Assembly: GCA_913051935.1 (NCBI GenBank)
Contig: CAJXCU010000012.1
Span: 1 to 49,029, forward strand
Length of the DNA: 49,029 bases
Direction: 5' to 3'
Origin: an uncultured Flavobacteriales bacterium
Lineage (GTDB): Bacteria; Bacteroidota; Bacteroidia; Flavobacteriales_D; Crocinitomicaceae
The notes under the pieces were generated by a model that was not told the origin of the DNA, searched no databases, and saw only the letters and a program-made list of their open reading frames with translations. The position numbers were made by a program, and so were the translations under genes. Shown here piece after piece: positions 48,497 through 49,029 of this stretch (position 1 is the stretch's first letter; every line of letters starts with the position of its first letter).

Positions 48497-49029
48497 TTGT
48501 AGCGACAAGGACCATAGTTATAATCATCACAGCTCCTCTGACTTCCATAATTGCATGCTTTTTTAAGATCGCTGCAAATATTTTGACCTAAATTCTGCTT
48601 AATGTATGCCCGGTTAACGTAACCATCATAGCGTCTAGGGTGTATGTTAATGGCTTTATTAATGTAATTAATTGCAGAATTGTAATCCCCAGCATCGGAG
48701 TACACTAAAGCAAGGTTACCGTAAACTTTATAATAAAAATCATTAATTCCACTACAGCCCAAACGTATCGCTGTATGGAAGTCTTCAATAGCCTCATTAT
48801 GATTGCTTTCATTATCTAAAAGAAGACTGCCCCGATTAAAATATACATGACCATCTGAAGGATTTAGTCTGATGCCCCTTGAATAGTCATTGTAAGCCTC
48901 TTGTATTTTCCCAAGCTTTACATAAGCTAATCCTCTATTAGTAAAACAATCCGTCGTCGGGTTGATATTTATTGCTTCTGAAAAATCTTCAATCGCTGAT
49001 TGGTAATTACCTGCGTCTAGCAGAACAAG
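48493..49029 (-). CDS. TPR-repeat protein (N-terminus beyond right edge)
   Basis: The frame is open from the right edge to the stop at 48493, giving 178 residues. It contains at least four tetratricopeptide repeats: AGNYQSAIEDFSEAININP, CFTNRGLAYVKLGKIQEAYNDYSRGIRLNP, YFNRGSLLLDNESNHNEAIEDFHTAIRLG, and LALVYSDAGDYNSAINYINKAINIHP, and ends with a cysteine-rich tail (CSDLKKACNYGSQRSCDDYNYGPC). A protein-protein interaction scaffold; function unknown. Confidence 0.88.
   Translation of the reverse strand, partial: LVLLDAGNYQSAIEDFSEAININPTTDCFTNRGLAYVKLGKIQEAYNDYSRGIRLNPSDGHVYFNRGSLLLDNESNHNEAIEDFHTAIRLGCSGINDFYYKVYGNLALVYSDAGDYNSAINYINKAINIHPRRYDGYVNRAYIKQNLGQNICSDLKKACNYGSQRSCDDYNYGPCRYN

Noticed and set aside
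48493..48762. A complete 89-codon gene starting at 48762
   Set aside because: The frame continues open to the right edge with further TPR repeats, so this is only the C-terminal part of a longer gene.
1..49029. CRISPR array, tRNA or rRNA genes, transposase genes
   Set aside because: No regularly spaced identical repeats, no GGTTCGAATC-type T-loop context and no DDE/tyrosine transposase-like frame was found by eye. A tRNAscan and ISfinder search would settle it.

Overview
The window is chromosomal DNA from a Bacteroidota bacterium, most likely order Flavobacteriales (Crocinitomicaceae/Cryomorphaceae-like). Evidence: AT-rich sequence; start codons without strong Shine-Dalgarno sequences; -7 boxes of the Bacteroidota form TAnnTTTG; many secreted proteins with type IX secretion (T9SS) C-terminal signals, including a gliding-motility type B domain; a TonB-dependent receptor with a carboxypeptidase-regulatory-like N-terminus; and conserved neighbourhoods (yicC-gmk-nadD, DUF4286-rsmA). 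I saw no tRNA, rRNA, CRISPR array or intact insertion sequence.

Layout. 1-2272: 3'-truncated giant secreted protein, with a full paralogue at 21527-25690. 2296-7344: YraN nuclease-like protein, hutI, an AddB-like nuclease and a small acidic protein. 7484-14500: LysE exporter, MORN-repeat protein, rsmA, DUF4286, a T9SS cargo and the housekeeping operon HEAT protein-yicC-gmk-nadD. 14656-19639: OmpA-type lipoprotein, large type B T9SS protein and a tandem YceI pair with a small membrane protein. 19748-19881: candidate structured small RNA beside cysS. 21527-28443: giant T9SS cargo, UPF0173 hydrolase in AT-rich flanks, DUF4197 protein, MORN lipoprotein-like protein.

28531-35728 is the best organised accessory locus. 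The leftward unit encodes a Gly/Ser-repeat lipoprotein, a FecA-like TonB receptor, a GT-C-like membrane glycosyltransferase and a UDP-galactopyranose-mutase/protoporphyrinogen-oxidase-like flavoenzyme. The rightward unit encodes a nucleotide-sugar epimerase and a GtrA flippase-like protein. Both start from good Bacteroidota promoters whose -33 elements overlap the outer arms of one concentric double palindrome centred on 34300. I infer one shared regulator and a joint role in a surface glycan and/or ligand uptake.

35780-38648: another T9SS cargo, DUF4920 lipoprotein, small lipoprotein and YgaP-like membrane protein. 38713-41946 is the least familiar region: an outer-membrane barrel, a membrane protein with a PH-like tail, a two-TM membrane-anchored kinase-fold protein and a soluble second kinase-fold protein, both keeping D-x4-N and a later Asp. 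This is the main candidate for an undescribed system. 42178-47421 holds small envelope proteins (barrel, lipoproteins, plastocyanin-like cupredoxin, NTF2-like, a seven-bladed propeller with a T9SS tail, lipocalin-like). 47552-49029 holds a MORN-like protein, a hairpin-rich gap, a small phage-type GRKKG protein and a TPR protein cut by the right edge.
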